This document shows positions 25,361-31,563 of a stretch of 31,563 nt of DNA, one piece after another. Source of the stretch: STF1-107 sp964457935 (GTDB taxonomy: Bacteria > Bacillota > Clostridia > Christensenellales > UBA1242); NCBI GenBank assembly GCA_964457935.1, contig CAYWFC010000008.1, forward strand, positions 1-31,563, written 5' to 3'. The translations under genes were made by a program, and so were the position numbers. Each line of letters starts with the position of its first letter. Positions within the stretch are counted from its first letter, which is position 1. The notes under the pieces are model-generated. The model had not been told where the DNA came from. It searched no databases and saw nothing but the letters and a program-made list of their open reading frames with translations.

Positions 25361-27853
25361 TTATTCTTCGGTGCGGACTTCTTCTGTTAGGGTGTCGTCG
25401 GCGACTTCGTCGTCTTCTTGTCTATCTACTACTGCTACGCTCACTATGGTGCTATCGTCTTTGATCTTCATCAATCTCACGCCCTGAGACGCACGACCGA
25501 TGACATTGATCTGGTCTGCGTGTGTCCTAATAGTCACACCGCCAGTAGTGATAGCCAATATGTCTTTGTCCTCTGTGATAGGTTTGATAGCGACTACCTT
25601 ACCTGTCTTGTCATTGAAGGTGCCGGCTTTGATGCCTTTACCGCCACGACCTTGCAGGCGATAATCATCTATATTGGTACGTTTGGCGTATCCTTTCTCG
25701 GTGACAGTGAGGATGTTGGTGCCCTGCTCGATGATCATAAAGTCTATAATCTTCTCGCCAGCGTCCATCTTCATACTGCGTACACCTTGCGATGAACGAC
25801 CTACCTTACGGATGGTGTTCTCATTAAATCTCATACATTTGCCGTTGTCAGATGCTATGAGCAATTCTTCGTTGCCGAATGTGTGTTTTACGCCCACCAG
25901 CACGTCGTCGTCTACTAGTTTGATCGCTATCTTGCCAGTCTTGCGGATATTGTCAAACTCCCCGACATCTGTCTTCTTGATCAAGCCATTTTGGGTCGCC
26001 ATGATGAGCGAGCCTGAGCCGTTTGGCACGTATTTGATGATAGCATTTACCTTCTCATCGCTCTCTAGCGCTAGCAAGTTCACCATTGCTCTGCCTTTGG
26101 CTTGTTTGGTGGCTTCTGGCACGTTGTATGCCTTGATTTTGTACACTTTGCCCTTATTGCTAAACATCAGCAGGTCGTCGTGGCTATTGCATACGAATAT
26201 GTCTACCACAGCGTCTTCTTCTTTGGTCTTGTGAGTAGACACTCCTCTACCACCACGATTTTGAGACTTATACTCTGCTACTGGCATACGCTTGATGTAG
26301 CCTTGCTGTGTGGTGGATATCACTACGTCGTGGCGCTCTATCAAGTCACCTATGTCTATGTCGTCGTAATTCATCGTAATCTCTGACACCCTAGGTGTAG
26401 CGTATTTGTCTCTGATCTCTAGTATCTCTTTGCGGACGATAGCGCTCACTCTCTCTGGTTTAGCCAAGATGTCTTTGTAGTCTGCTATGATGAATTGCAA
26501 GTTCTTGAGTTCTTCTTTCAATTTCTCGACTTCGAGCCCTGTCAGTCTGCTCAATTTCATCTCTAGGATAGCATTGGCTTGCTTCTCACTGAGGGCAAAT
26601 CTCTCTATCAAGCGGGCTTGGGCTTCTAGCTTGTCCTCAGATGATTTGATGATCTTGATGACTTCGTCGATATTGGTCACAGCGATGACCAGACCTTCGA
26701 CGATGTGCTCTCTCTCTTCTGCCTTCTCTAGGTCGTACTTAGTCCTGCGAGTGATGACTTCTCTCTGGAAATCAAGGTAGTAAAACAGCATTTCTTGCAG
26801 GTTTAGCACCTTTGGCTCGCCATTGACTAGACATAGCATTATCATGCCTTCGCTGACTTGCAGTTGGCTGAGTTTGAATAGTGTATTCAGCACTATTTGT
26901 GGATTGGCTTCCTTCTTTAGTTCGATGACTATTCTCACGCCTTCTCTGTCTGACTCATCGCGGATATTGGATATACCCTCTACGCGCTTGTCTTTCACGA
27001 GATTGGCTATCTGTATGATCAAGCGGGCTTTGTTTACCTGATAAGGTATCTCAGTCACTACTATGCGGAAATGCTTGCCATTGTCGTATTCTTCTATCTC
27101 AGTCTTGGCGCGGACTATGATGCCACCACGACCAGTGCGGTATGCCTCTCTGATAGCGGTGCGCCCCAAGATCAGACCACCTGTAGGATAATCTGGCGCT
27201 GTGATGATATCCATGAGTTCATCCACGGTGATGTTAGGATTGTCTATCATAGCGACTACGCCGTCTATGACTTCGCCGAGATTGTGCGGAGGGATGTTGG
27301 TCGCCATACCCACTGCTATACCGTCACTACCGTTGACGAGCAGGTTAGGGAATCTCGATGGCAATACTACTGGTTGCATCAATGTCTCGTCAAAGTTAGG
27401 ATAAAAGTCTACAGTATTTTTGTCTATATCTCTGAGCATCTCGTCAGCGATCTTGCTCAAGCGCGCCTCGGTATAACGCATAGCAGCCGCTTTGTCTCCG
27501 TCCATAGAGCCAAAGTTGCCATGGCCGTCCACCAATGGGCATCTGATAGAGAAATCCTGCGCCAATCTAACGAGCGCGTCATATATACTGCTGTCGCCAT
27601 GTGGGTGGTATTTACCCATTACTTCGCCGACGATACGCGCGCATTTTTTGTGCGGTTTGTCGCTGAAATTGCCCAATTCGCTCATGCCGTAAAGTATCCT
27701 TCTGTGCACTGGCTTCAAGCCGTCGCGCACATCAGGTATGGCACGACTGACATTGACCGCCATGGCGTAAGAGATGAAGGACTGCTTCATTTCTTTCTCG
27801 ACATCGACGTCTATATATTTGGTATTATCTATTTTCTCAAAAGTTTCGTCCAT
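25361..27853 (-). CDS. gyrA: DNA gyrase subunit A
   Basis: Breakage-reunion subunit of DNA gyrase, which introduces negative supercoils; 830 residues. The active-site tyrosine is Y127 in AAAMRYTEARL. In the quinolone region KYHPHGDSSIYDALVRLAQ, S88 and D92 correspond to E. coli S83 and D87 and are unchanged, so no resistance substitution is seen there. The C-terminal wheel has a GyrA box QGRGGKG at 734-740, separating it from topoisomerase IV ParC. The tail is acidic (DRQEDDEVADDTLTEEV). GAGG precedes the ATG; the gap after gyrB is nine bases. Confidence 0.97.
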   Translation of the reverse strand: MDETFEKIDNTKYIDVDVEKEMKQSFISYAMAVNVSRAIPDVRDGLKPVHRRILYGMSELGNFSDKPHKKCARIVGEVMGKYHPHGDSSIYDALVRLAQDFSIRCPLVDGHGNFGSMDGDKAAAMRYTEARLSKIADEMLRDIDKNTVDFYPNFDETLMQPVVLPSRFPNLLVNGSDGIAVGMATNIPPHNLGEVIDGVVAMIDNPNITVDELMDIITAPDYPTGGLILGRTAIREAYRTGRGGIIVRAKTEIEEYDNGKHFRIVVTEIPYQVNKARLIIQIANLVKDKRVEGISNIRDESDREGVRIVIELKKEANPQIVLNTLFKLSQLQVSEGMIMLCLVNGEPKVLNLQEMLFYYLDFQREVITRRTKYDLEKAEEREHIVEGLVIAVTNIDEVIKIIKSSEDKLEAQARLIERFALSEKQANAILEMKLSRLTGLEVEKLKEELKNLQFIIADYKDILAKPERVSAIVRKEILEIRDKYATPRVSEITMNYDDIDIGDLIERHDVVISTTQQGYIKRMPVAEYKSQNRGGRGVSTHKTKEEDAVVDIFVCNSHDDLLMFSNKGKVYKIKAYNVPEATKQAKGRAMVNLLALESDEKVNAIIKYVPNGSGSLIMATQNGLIKKTDVGEFDNIRKTGKIAIKLVDDDVLVGVKHTFGNEELLIASDNGKCMRFNENTIRKVGRSSQGVRSMKMDAGEKIIDFMIIEQGTNILTVTEKGYAKRTNIDDYRLQGRGGKGIKAGTFNDKTGKVVAIKPITEDKDILAITTGGVTIRTHADQINVIGRASQGVRLMKIKDDSTIVSVAVVDRQEDDEVADDTLTEEVRTEE

Positions 27854-27862
27854 ACTTTACCT

Positions 27863-29857
27863 CTATATGTCTAAGTCTTTTACTAGACTAGCGTTTTGTT
27901 CTATAAACTGTCTACGCAATTCTGGTCTCTCGCCCATTAGCGTGTCAAATATCTCGTTGGCTGATACGGCGTCTTCCATACGCACTTGCTTCAATATGCG
28001 CTTGGATGGGTCCATAGTAGTCTCCCATAATTGTTCTGGGTTCATCTCGCCTAGACCTTTGTATCTCTGCAATGAAGTATTTGCCTTGCCGTTTAGTTCG
28101 TATTCGCGCTCTAGTTCGGCGTCTGAGTACAGATATATCACGTTCTTGCCTCTAGTCAGTTTGTACAATGGTGGCATAGCGATGTATACGTGCCCTTGCT
28201 CGATGAGCGGACGCATAAATCTGAAGAAGAATGTCAGCATCAGTATCCTGATATGACTGCCGTCTACGTCGGCATCGGTCATACATATGATCTTGTCATA
28301 TCTGAGTTTCGACAAATCACATTCATTGTGTATGCCACACCCGAAGGCAGTGATCATACTCTTGATTTCTTCGTTTTCTAGCGCCTTGGCGACGCGAATC
28401 TTCTCCACGTTAAGGATTTTACCCCTCAGCGGTAAAATCGCTTGGAAACGCCTGTCACGCCCTTGTTTTGCACTACCGCCTGCACTGTCACCCTCTACTA
28501 GGTATATCTCGCATACAGAAGGGTCTTTTTCAGAACAGTCTGCCAGTTTGCCCGGCAAGGTGGTGTTTTCTAGCACAGTCTTGCGCCTAGTGAGTTCTTT
28601 CGCATTGCGCGCCGCCTCTCTGGCACGCTGAGATAAGATACATTTCTGTATGAGCAGTTTGCTCTCGGCAGGGTGCTCTTCTAGATATTCGCCGAAGCAC
28701 TCGGTCAAAGCCTTGTTTACTAAACCACGAATCTCGCTATTGCCCAGTTTGGTCTTGGTCTGACCTTCAAACTGTGGGTCAGTCAATTTCACACTCACTA
28801 CCGCCACTATGCCCTCACGTGAGTCGTCGCCGGTGAGTTTTTCGTTGTCTTTGATGAGTTTATTGCTCAGGGCGTAGTCATTGATTAGTTTGGTGATAGT
28901 AGACTTGAAGCCGTCAAGATGTGTACCGCCGTCCTCAGTGTGGATATTGTTCGCATAAGACAATATATTCTCGCTATAAGTGTCTGTGTACTGGAAACTA
29001 ATCTCTATCTCGCTAGGCTCTTCTCTGCCGTCATGAGTCTTGGTCACATAAAACTTCTCGATGTAGATAGGCTCTTTGAATATGCACTGTTTGTTTGAAG
29101 TCAAGTCCTGCACGAACTCGGCAATACCGCCCATAAACTGGAAGTCGTGGTGTTGCTCACGCTCTGCTCTCAAATCTTCCACATGGATAGACAGCCCTTT
29201 GTTCAAGAATGCTATCTCGCGTAGCCTAGACTTCAGAGTCTCATAATTAAACTCTGTAGTCTCGAATATAGTCTCGTCTGGATAAAATGTCACTACAGTA
29301 CCAGTACAGTCAGCACTGCCCACTACCGCCAAGCGTGCCTGTGGGATGCCCCTGTGGTATTCTTGGTAATAATGATTGCCGTTTTGGTATATATCTACTG
29401 TGAGTTTGCTAGACAGCGCATTTACGACAGACAGACCCACGCCATGCAGACCGCCAGAGATTTTGTACCCTTCACCACCAAACTTGCCACCTGCGTGCAG
29501 TTTAGTCAATACGACCTCGACTGCGCTGATACCTTCAGTCTTGTGTATGCCGGTAGGGATGCCTCGACCGTTGTCGGTCACACGCACTCCGCCGTCAGCC
29601 AATATGGTCACTCTGATGTCATTGCAGTAGCCGGCTAGCGCCTCGTCGATACTATTGTCCACTATCTCTGTCACTAAGTGGTGCAGACCCCTCTCGTCAG
29701 TCGAGCCGATGTACATGCCCGGTCTGATACGCACTGGCTCTAGACCTTCTAAGACTTGGATGTCGTTTTCGTCATATTTTTTTGATTCTGTCAAATCTTT
29801 CTTCGACATATTTGACTCCACCGCATCAAATTCGTTTTCTTGAAATTCGTTGTCCAT
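27863..29857 (-). CDS. gyrB: DNA gyrase subunit B
   Basis: ATPase subunit of DNA gyrase, 664 residues. The GHKL ATP site (EIVDNSIDEALAGYC; DNGRGIPTGIHK; GGLHGVGLSVVNALS), the transducer (about 230-400; EGIVAVVSVKLTDPQFEGQTK) and the TOPRIM domain (VEGDSAGGSAKQGRD; DADVDGSHIRIL) are all visible. The start at 29857 is chosen because AAAGGAG lies five bases before it; an ATG five codons upstream overlaps that site. A 30-residue acidic extension (MDNEFQENEFDAVE) precedes the conserved QVLEGLEPVR. It heads the gyrB-gyrA-radC operon rather than a dnaA-dnaN-recF cluster. Confidence 0.97.
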   Translation of the reverse strand: MDNEFQENEFDAVESNMSKKDLTESKKYDENDIQVLEGLEPVRIRPGMYIGSTDERGLHHLVTEIVDNSIDEALAGYCNDIRVTILADGGVRVTDNGRGIPTGIHKTEGISAVEVVLTKLHAGGKFGGEGYKISGGLHGVGLSVVNALSSKLTVDIYQNGNHYYQEYHRGIPQARLAVVGSADCTGTVVTFYPDETIFETTEFNYETLKSRLREIAFLNKGLSIHVEDLRAEREQHHDFQFMGGIAEFVQDLTSNKQCIFKEPIYIEKFYVTKTHDGREEPSEIEISFQYTDTYSENILSYANNIHTEDGGTHLDGFKSTITKLINDYALSNKLIKDNEKLTGDDSREGIVAVVSVKLTDPQFEGQTKTKLGNSEIRGLVNKALTECFGEYLEEHPAESKLLIQKCILSQRAREAARNAKELTRRKTVLENTTLPGKLADCSEKDPSVCEIYLVEGDSAGGSAKQGRDRRFQAILPLRGKILNVEKIRVAKALENEEIKSMITAFGCGIHNECDLSKLRYDKIICMTDADVDGSHIRILMLTFFFRFMRPLIEQGHVYIAMPPLYKLTRGKNVIYLYSDAELEREYELNGKANTSLQRYKGLGEMNPEQLWETTMDPSKRILKQVRMEDAVSANEIFDTLMGERPELRRQFIEQNASLVKDLDI

Positions 29858-29904
29858 TTTTGCTCCTTTCATAGATGTATCTAATATATATCTATATATA
29901 CTAT

Positions 29905-29933
29905 ATTATATATTATATCGATAGAAAAAGCAA
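29905..29933 (-). promoter_or_regulatory. Candidate promoter of the gyrB-gyrA-radC operon
   Basis: Minus strand: TTGCTT (29933-29928), spacer 17, TATAAT (29910-29905). A second TATAAT lies ten bases upstream. The very A/T-rich, alternating TA leader between promoter and start may make the promoter supercoiling-sensitive, as gyrase promoters are elsewhere (inference). Confidence 0.5.
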
Positions 29934-29956
29934 GTAATAAAAAATATTTTCAGTCA

Positions 29957-29985
29957 GTCACACAATAATTTTTTTAGCATATTAT
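29957..29985 (+). promoter_or_regulatory. Weak candidate promoter of the cysteine-rich miniprotein gene
   Basis: GTCACA (29957-29962), spacer 17, TATTAT (29980-29985). It would give an untranslated leader of about 85 bases. GCATATTATG at the same place could instead be read as a mother-cell sigma factor -10 site; neither reading is strong. Confidence 0.3.
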
Positions 29986-30031
29986 GAAGTATACAGAGGA
30001 CGAAAATACATAGACACTAACGAAGCACTTT

Positions 30032-30294
30032 TACATAACGCAAAAGAACTATCGAAACTACAAAAGGAGGAATCTATATGTTCAACAATATGTTTGGTGG
30101 AGATTGCCGTCAAGACACTACTAACTGCGGTTGCGGTGGGGATTACTGCTGGATCATCATCTTGTTATTATTGCTGTGCAACTGCGGATGCAATATCGAC
30201 CCATGCTTCTTGATTATCATATTATTGATATTGTGTGGCTGTGGTGGCAAAGACTGCGGATGCAACAGATAACCCATATCGGTACATAACGCAA
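30032..30294. repeat. 12-base direct repeat flanking the cysteine-rich gene
   Basis: TACATAACGCAA occurs exactly at 30032-30043 (46 bases before the ribosome-bound start region) and again at 30283-30294 (just behind the stop codon). The two copies bracket the gene. Confidence 0.7.
30078..30272 (+). CDS. Cysteine-rich two-helix membrane miniprotein
   Basis: A 64-residue protein with 14 cysteines. Two hydrophobic helices (CWIIILLLLLC, about 24-34; CFLIIILLILC, about 43-53) are each bounded by cysteines and followed by C-G-C clusters (CNCGCN; CGCGGKDCGCN). The two halves look like a tandem duplication of D-x-C-[W/F]-(I/L)8-C-x-C-G. The strong ribosome binding site AAAGGAGG is eight bases upstream, and a clean terminator follows, so the gene is real and probably well expressed. 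It resembles from memory the small clostridial proteins sometimes annotated as 'chorion class high-cysteine' proteins, whose function is unknown; metal binding or a spore-envelope role are possible. It stands alone. Confidence 0.8.
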   Translation: MFNNMFGGDCRQDTTNCGCGGDYCWIIILLLLLCNCGCNIDPCFLIIILLILCGCGGKDCGCNR

Positions 30295-30310
30295 CATTCA
30301 TAATTCTCCT

Positions 30311-30344
30311 AAAAAAATCTACTAGTATCCCTAGTAGATTTTTG
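30311..30344. terminator. Bidirectional terminator between cysteine-rich gene and hypothetical gene
   Basis: A 13-bp perfect stem AAAAATCTACTAG (30313-30325) with CTAGTAGATTTTT (30331-30343), loop TATCC. It lies between two convergent genes and has A- and T-runs for both directions. Confidence 0.9.
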
Positions 30345-30366
30345 CATATCTGTTACTTATCGCGCC

Positions 30367-31137
30367 TTAGCCGTTATTCAATGATGCGCCTTTGTCGATT
30401 TCGCCTAAATATGTATTGATCAGGTCGATTAATGTTTGCGTCAAGTATTTTGGGTCTATTTTTAGTATATCAGCCAAAACCTTTCTGTATTTTGCTTTCT
30501 CGCAATTATATCTGCAAGCATAATATGCATTAATTGCCAAGTAATTCAAAGTATATATCGAGTCTTTGTATTTGTTATTCGCGATATCAAATACGCACCC
30601 CAAATGCCCGCCCTTATTTAACTCGCTCAGCAAGTCATCTATTTGATTCGACATATCAGCATATTTTTTATTGCTCTGATGATACACCCAGTTGACTTGC
30701 GCACCGATTAACCTTATATATCTATCATATTGCCTGTATACTTCATCATCATTTAGCAAATCATATATCTCCACTTCTTTTCGATATATGTCAATGCCTG
30801 CATCATTTGAACAATACTTCCTTAATTGTTCGTCTTTTATAGGATCATCACTAAACACAAGATTGTCCGCATTTGTTTTCAAGTACTCCATAATAGACAA
30901 GCATTTACGAATATTATAGCGACAATTAAAGGCGTCATGCGCTACATCGTTTAGTATTAATGGCTCTTGCGATTGAAATAATTTTTCAAAAAATATTTCT
31001 TCGTTATTCTGTTCACAAATCTTTTTAATGAGTTTATTGTTTTTATCTATATATTTTTTCTTGACTGCAAAATCATCATTCAAGAAAATAATATAAGAGA
31101 TTTTTTTGTATTCTTCAATATATTTGTCTACGTTCAT
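30367..31137 (-). CDS. Hypothetical all-helical protein with two similar halves
   Basis: I do not firmly recognise this 256-residue soluble protein. It appears wholly alpha-helical, with no signal peptide or membrane segment. Two stretches look related: AHDAFNCRYNIRKCLSIMEYL (about 65-86, given here by its A-x-x-A-x-x-C-R-Y-N core) and AINAYYACRYNCEKAKYRKVL (about 206-226), each preceded by a charged helix, suggesting a duplicated HEAT-like unit. The first half faintly recalls DUF2019-type proteins, which often occur near polymorphic toxin loci; this is from memory and unverified. The ATG at 31137 has AGGAG about 12 bases upstream. Its A+T content is higher than the core genes, and it is downstream of another unknown gene in the same direction. 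Confidence 0.6.
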   Translation of the reverse strand: MNVDKYIEEYKKISYIIFLNDDFAVKKKYIDKNNKLIKKICEQNNEEIFFEKLFQSQEPLILNDVAHDAFNCRYNIRKCLSIMEYLKTNADNLVFSDDPIKDEQLRKYCSNDAGIDIYRKEVEIYDLLNDDEVYRQYDRYIRLIGAQVNWVYHQSNKKYADMSNQIDDLLSELNKGGHLGCVFDIANNKYKDSIYTLNYLAINAYYACRYNCEKAKYRKVLADILKIDPKYLTQTLIDLINTYLGEIDKGASLNNG

Positions 31138-31188
31138 GCTAAATATTTACTCCTAATAATCTCAAAATTCAATACCCATAGCATAAGT

Positions 31189-31563
31189 TTAATTATTGCA
31201 GAACATCTCAATGTCTTTCATAAACTTACCACTAAAATTAGAACTTGTAGTGTAAAAATATTTAACTATTTTTCCTGTGTGCTCATCATAAGATATCACT
31301 ATGTCACCAGCAATTTTATCTTTGTCTGTGGCTTTTTCAAAATCTCTAGCATCAACAAATAGAATTATAATATATTTTTCGTTTTCGCTTATGTAGTCGT
31401 CCGTATACTCATCTATAGACATCTCTTTTTGGGTATGAAAATACGACGTTTGCATAAATTCCTTCATAGAAGCGAAAATCTGCGGATGATAATGCACTTT
31501 CAGCCATTTAATCAAATTATCTATCGTGTTATAATCTTTCCCAAACTCATCAATTAATTCTTG
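31189..31563 (-). CDS. Hypothetical protein, C-terminal part (cut by window edge)
   Basis: The last 124 codons of a gene that continues beyond the right edge. An in-frame TTG at 31515 is not needed as a start because the frame stays open to the edge (upstream residues read QELIDEFGKDYNTIDN). The visible part is an acidic, mixed alpha-beta soluble protein: helix (LIKWLKVHYHPQIFASMKEF), strands (KYIIILFVDAR; GDIVISYDEHTGKIVKYFY) and a final helix ending MFCNN. I recognise no family. It is A/T-rich, like the next gene, from which it is separated by 51 bases, and the two are probably co-transcribed. Confidence 0.55.
   Translation of the reverse strand, partial: QELIDEFGKDYNTIDNLIKWLKVHYHPQIFASMKEFMQTSYFHTQKEMSIDEYTDDYISENEKYIIILFVDARDFEKATDKDKIAGDIVISYDEHTGKIVKYFYTTSSNFSGKFMKDIEMFCNN

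Noticed and set aside
27071..27874. Long antisense open frame (267 codons) opposite gyrA
   Set aside because: It lies wholly within gyrA apart from a few bases, has no ribosome binding site or recognisable product, and is explained by gyrA codon use.
29873..30077. Possible replication origin near gyrB
   Set aside because: A/T-rich, but I see no DnaA-box cluster (TTATNCACA) and no dnaA, dnaN or recF in the window.
31189..31515. TTG at 31515 as the true start of the last gene
   Set aside because: The frame remains open to the window edge with plausible protein sequence, so the gene is more likely cut by the edge.

Overview
The window is a gene-dense stretch of a low-G+C, Gram-positive, probably endospore-forming Firmicute (Clostridia-like, perhaps an uncultured gut lineage; this placement is inference). 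The main support is a complete gerA-type germinant-receptor operon, AddAB in place of RecBCD, a lipoprotein signal peptide, VanW, a RadC of the Firmicutes type, AGGAG-type ribosome binding sites and sigma-A-like promoters. Coding regions have moderate G+C, while the gaps between genes are extremely A/T-rich. I saw no rRNA, tRNA, CRISPR array, transposase or phage gene.

Left block (1-4460, minus strand): the start of addA (cut by the window edge), complete addB, and a PRC-barrel protein. addB and addA overlap and form the double-strand-break repair helicase-nuclease. Next, on the plus strand, is a 1279-residue lipoprotein with nine fibronectin-III-like repeats and a C-terminal transglutaminase-like domain. 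It is followed by the overlapping gerAA-gerAB-gerAC genes (spore germinant receptor), pheS-pheT (phenylalanyl-tRNA synthetase) and tilS (tRNA-Ile lysidine synthetase).

Middle block (17572-24254): a lone minus-strand YegS/DgkB-type lipid kinase homologue is divergent from a plus-strand run of cca, rmuC, a VanW-domain protein, a family-2 glycosyltransferase with TPR-like repeats, and signal peptidase I. This is a mixture of tRNA maturation, DNA maintenance and cell-envelope genes. A bidirectional terminator separates it from the minus-strand operon gyrB-gyrA-radC.

Right block (30078-31563): a 64-residue cysteine-rich membrane miniprotein, then two minus-strand hypothetical genes of visibly higher A+T. 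The second of these runs off the window edge. They look like accessory DNA.

No single obviously new system stands out. The most interesting signals are: (i) promoters placed so close to addB and cca that leaderless mRNAs are predicted; (ii) tandem duplications just behind stop codons or terminators at several unrelated gene ends (lipoprotein, pheT, tilS, sipS/radC); (iii) a GerC subunit lacking its lipobox cysteine; (iv) the internally duplicated cysteine-rich miniprotein flanked by a 12-bp direct repeat; and (v) the A/T-rich hypothetical pair at the right edge, one of which shows two related helical repeats reminiscent of immunity-type proteins.
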